Positions 63,650 through 64,000 of a stretch of 64,000 nt of DNA are shown here, one piece after another. Numbering within the stretch: the stretch's first letter is position 1; each line of letters opens with the position of its first letter. This DNA comes from Varanus komodoensis (lineage: Eukaryota; Chordata; Lepidosauria; Squamata; Varanidae). Made by a program: the position numbers and the translations under genes. Where the stretch lies: contig NW_025336598.1 of NCBI RefSeq assembly GCF_004798865.1, positions 24,273,965 through 24,337,964 of the forward strand, in the 5' to 3' direction. Under the pieces are notes generated by a model that worked only from the letters and a program-made list of their open reading frames with translations, ran no database searches and was not told the DNA's origin.

Positions 63650-64000
63650 GGTTGCTTTCTGTTATTGACCTATTCATTTGGGACAAATGCCAGGTTCTGC
63701 ACCTAGGAAAAAGGAACGAAATGCAGTTATAAGCCGGAAGAAACTTGGCTCAACAATCCTACAAGCAAGAAGAATCTTGCACATTTTGTAGAACCCAAGC
63801 AGAATACGAACCAACCATGTGACATGGCTGCAAATAAACAAGAAAAAGGCAAGTGCTACATTTGGCTTCCAAATCATGTGGCATGCTGCTTCTCCTCTAT
63901 TCAGCACTACTTGGACCACATCTTGAGCATTGTTTTCAGTTCTGGGTACCACACTTCAAGGAAGATGAAGACAAACTAGAAAAAGAGAAAGGCAACAAGG
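63650..64000 (+). mobile_element. CR1/L2-type LINE ORF2 fragment running off the window
   Basis: Decayed ORF2 words are readable on the + strand: VLHLGKRNE near 63.70 kb, and LGPHLEHCFQFWVPHFKED near 63.92 kb, the conserved 'PHLEYCVQFW' block. The LINE continues beyond base 64000. Confidence 0.65.

Noticed and set aside
10276-64000. Exons of KDR or another neighbour of KIT
   Set aside because: I looked for kinase or immunoglobulin-domain words on both strands and found none. The distance is probably too short to reach KDR.

Overview
The window reads as vertebrate, most likely squamate reptile, nuclear DNA. It holds the 3' end of one host gene followed by a long stretch with no other recognisable host gene, filled with interspersed repeats. 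The gene is KIT, the stem cell factor receptor tyrosine kinase, on the + strand. Base 1 lies inside exon 17, just after the D of the DFG motif. Exons 18 to 21 follow, and the stop codon is at 6626-6628. Splice sites, exon lengths and reading phase all fit. The 3' UTR probably runs to about 10.27 kb. It carries an 8-mer match to the miR-221/222 seed, a TC microsatellite and an inverted-repeat MITE. Squamate origin is inferred from the repeat set: CR1, L2 and L1 LINEs, tRNA-derived and 5S-derived SINEs, many hAT-like MITEs, DIRS elements and a Ty1/copia fossil.

From about 10.3 kb to the end I find no other convincing host gene. In other vertebrates KIT is followed by a large gap and then KDR in the opposite direction, and the gene-poor stretch fits that. 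Layout: 12.0-16.2 kb holds Ty1/copia-like fossil pieces on the - strand with a CR1 LINE inserted, an LTR, and a primer binding site matching the anticodon arm of initiator tRNA-Met. 18.07-23.36 kb is a DIRS retrotransposon with terminal inverted repeats, gag-like, RT/RNase H and tyrosine recombinase parts, and an internal complementary region. 23.4-33.8 kb holds 5S- and tRNA-derived SINEs, L2 and CR1 tails, an orphan DIRS terminus at 25.92 kb and MITEs. 36.81-41.65 kb is a second DIRS copy of a different subtype. 42-53.8 kb is mostly unrecognised sequence with hAT MITEs, including one with a perfect 8-bp target duplication. 53.8-55.45 kb is a three-level nest (mariner-like MITE inside an L2 tail inside another L2). 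58.3-59.7 kb is an L1 ORF2 3' fragment. The window ends inside a CR1/L2-type LINE.

The most notable structures are the two DIRS elements. Each keeps the family's full terminal design: inverted terminal repeats, an internal region that is the complement of the outer left end joined to the complement of the outer right end, and a TATA/initiator core promoter mirrored in both termini. Both copies look broken. Ty1/copia is uncommon in tetrapod genomes, so that fossil also merits attention. All reading was by eye. Family names rest on motif and consensus recognition from memory, not on searches.
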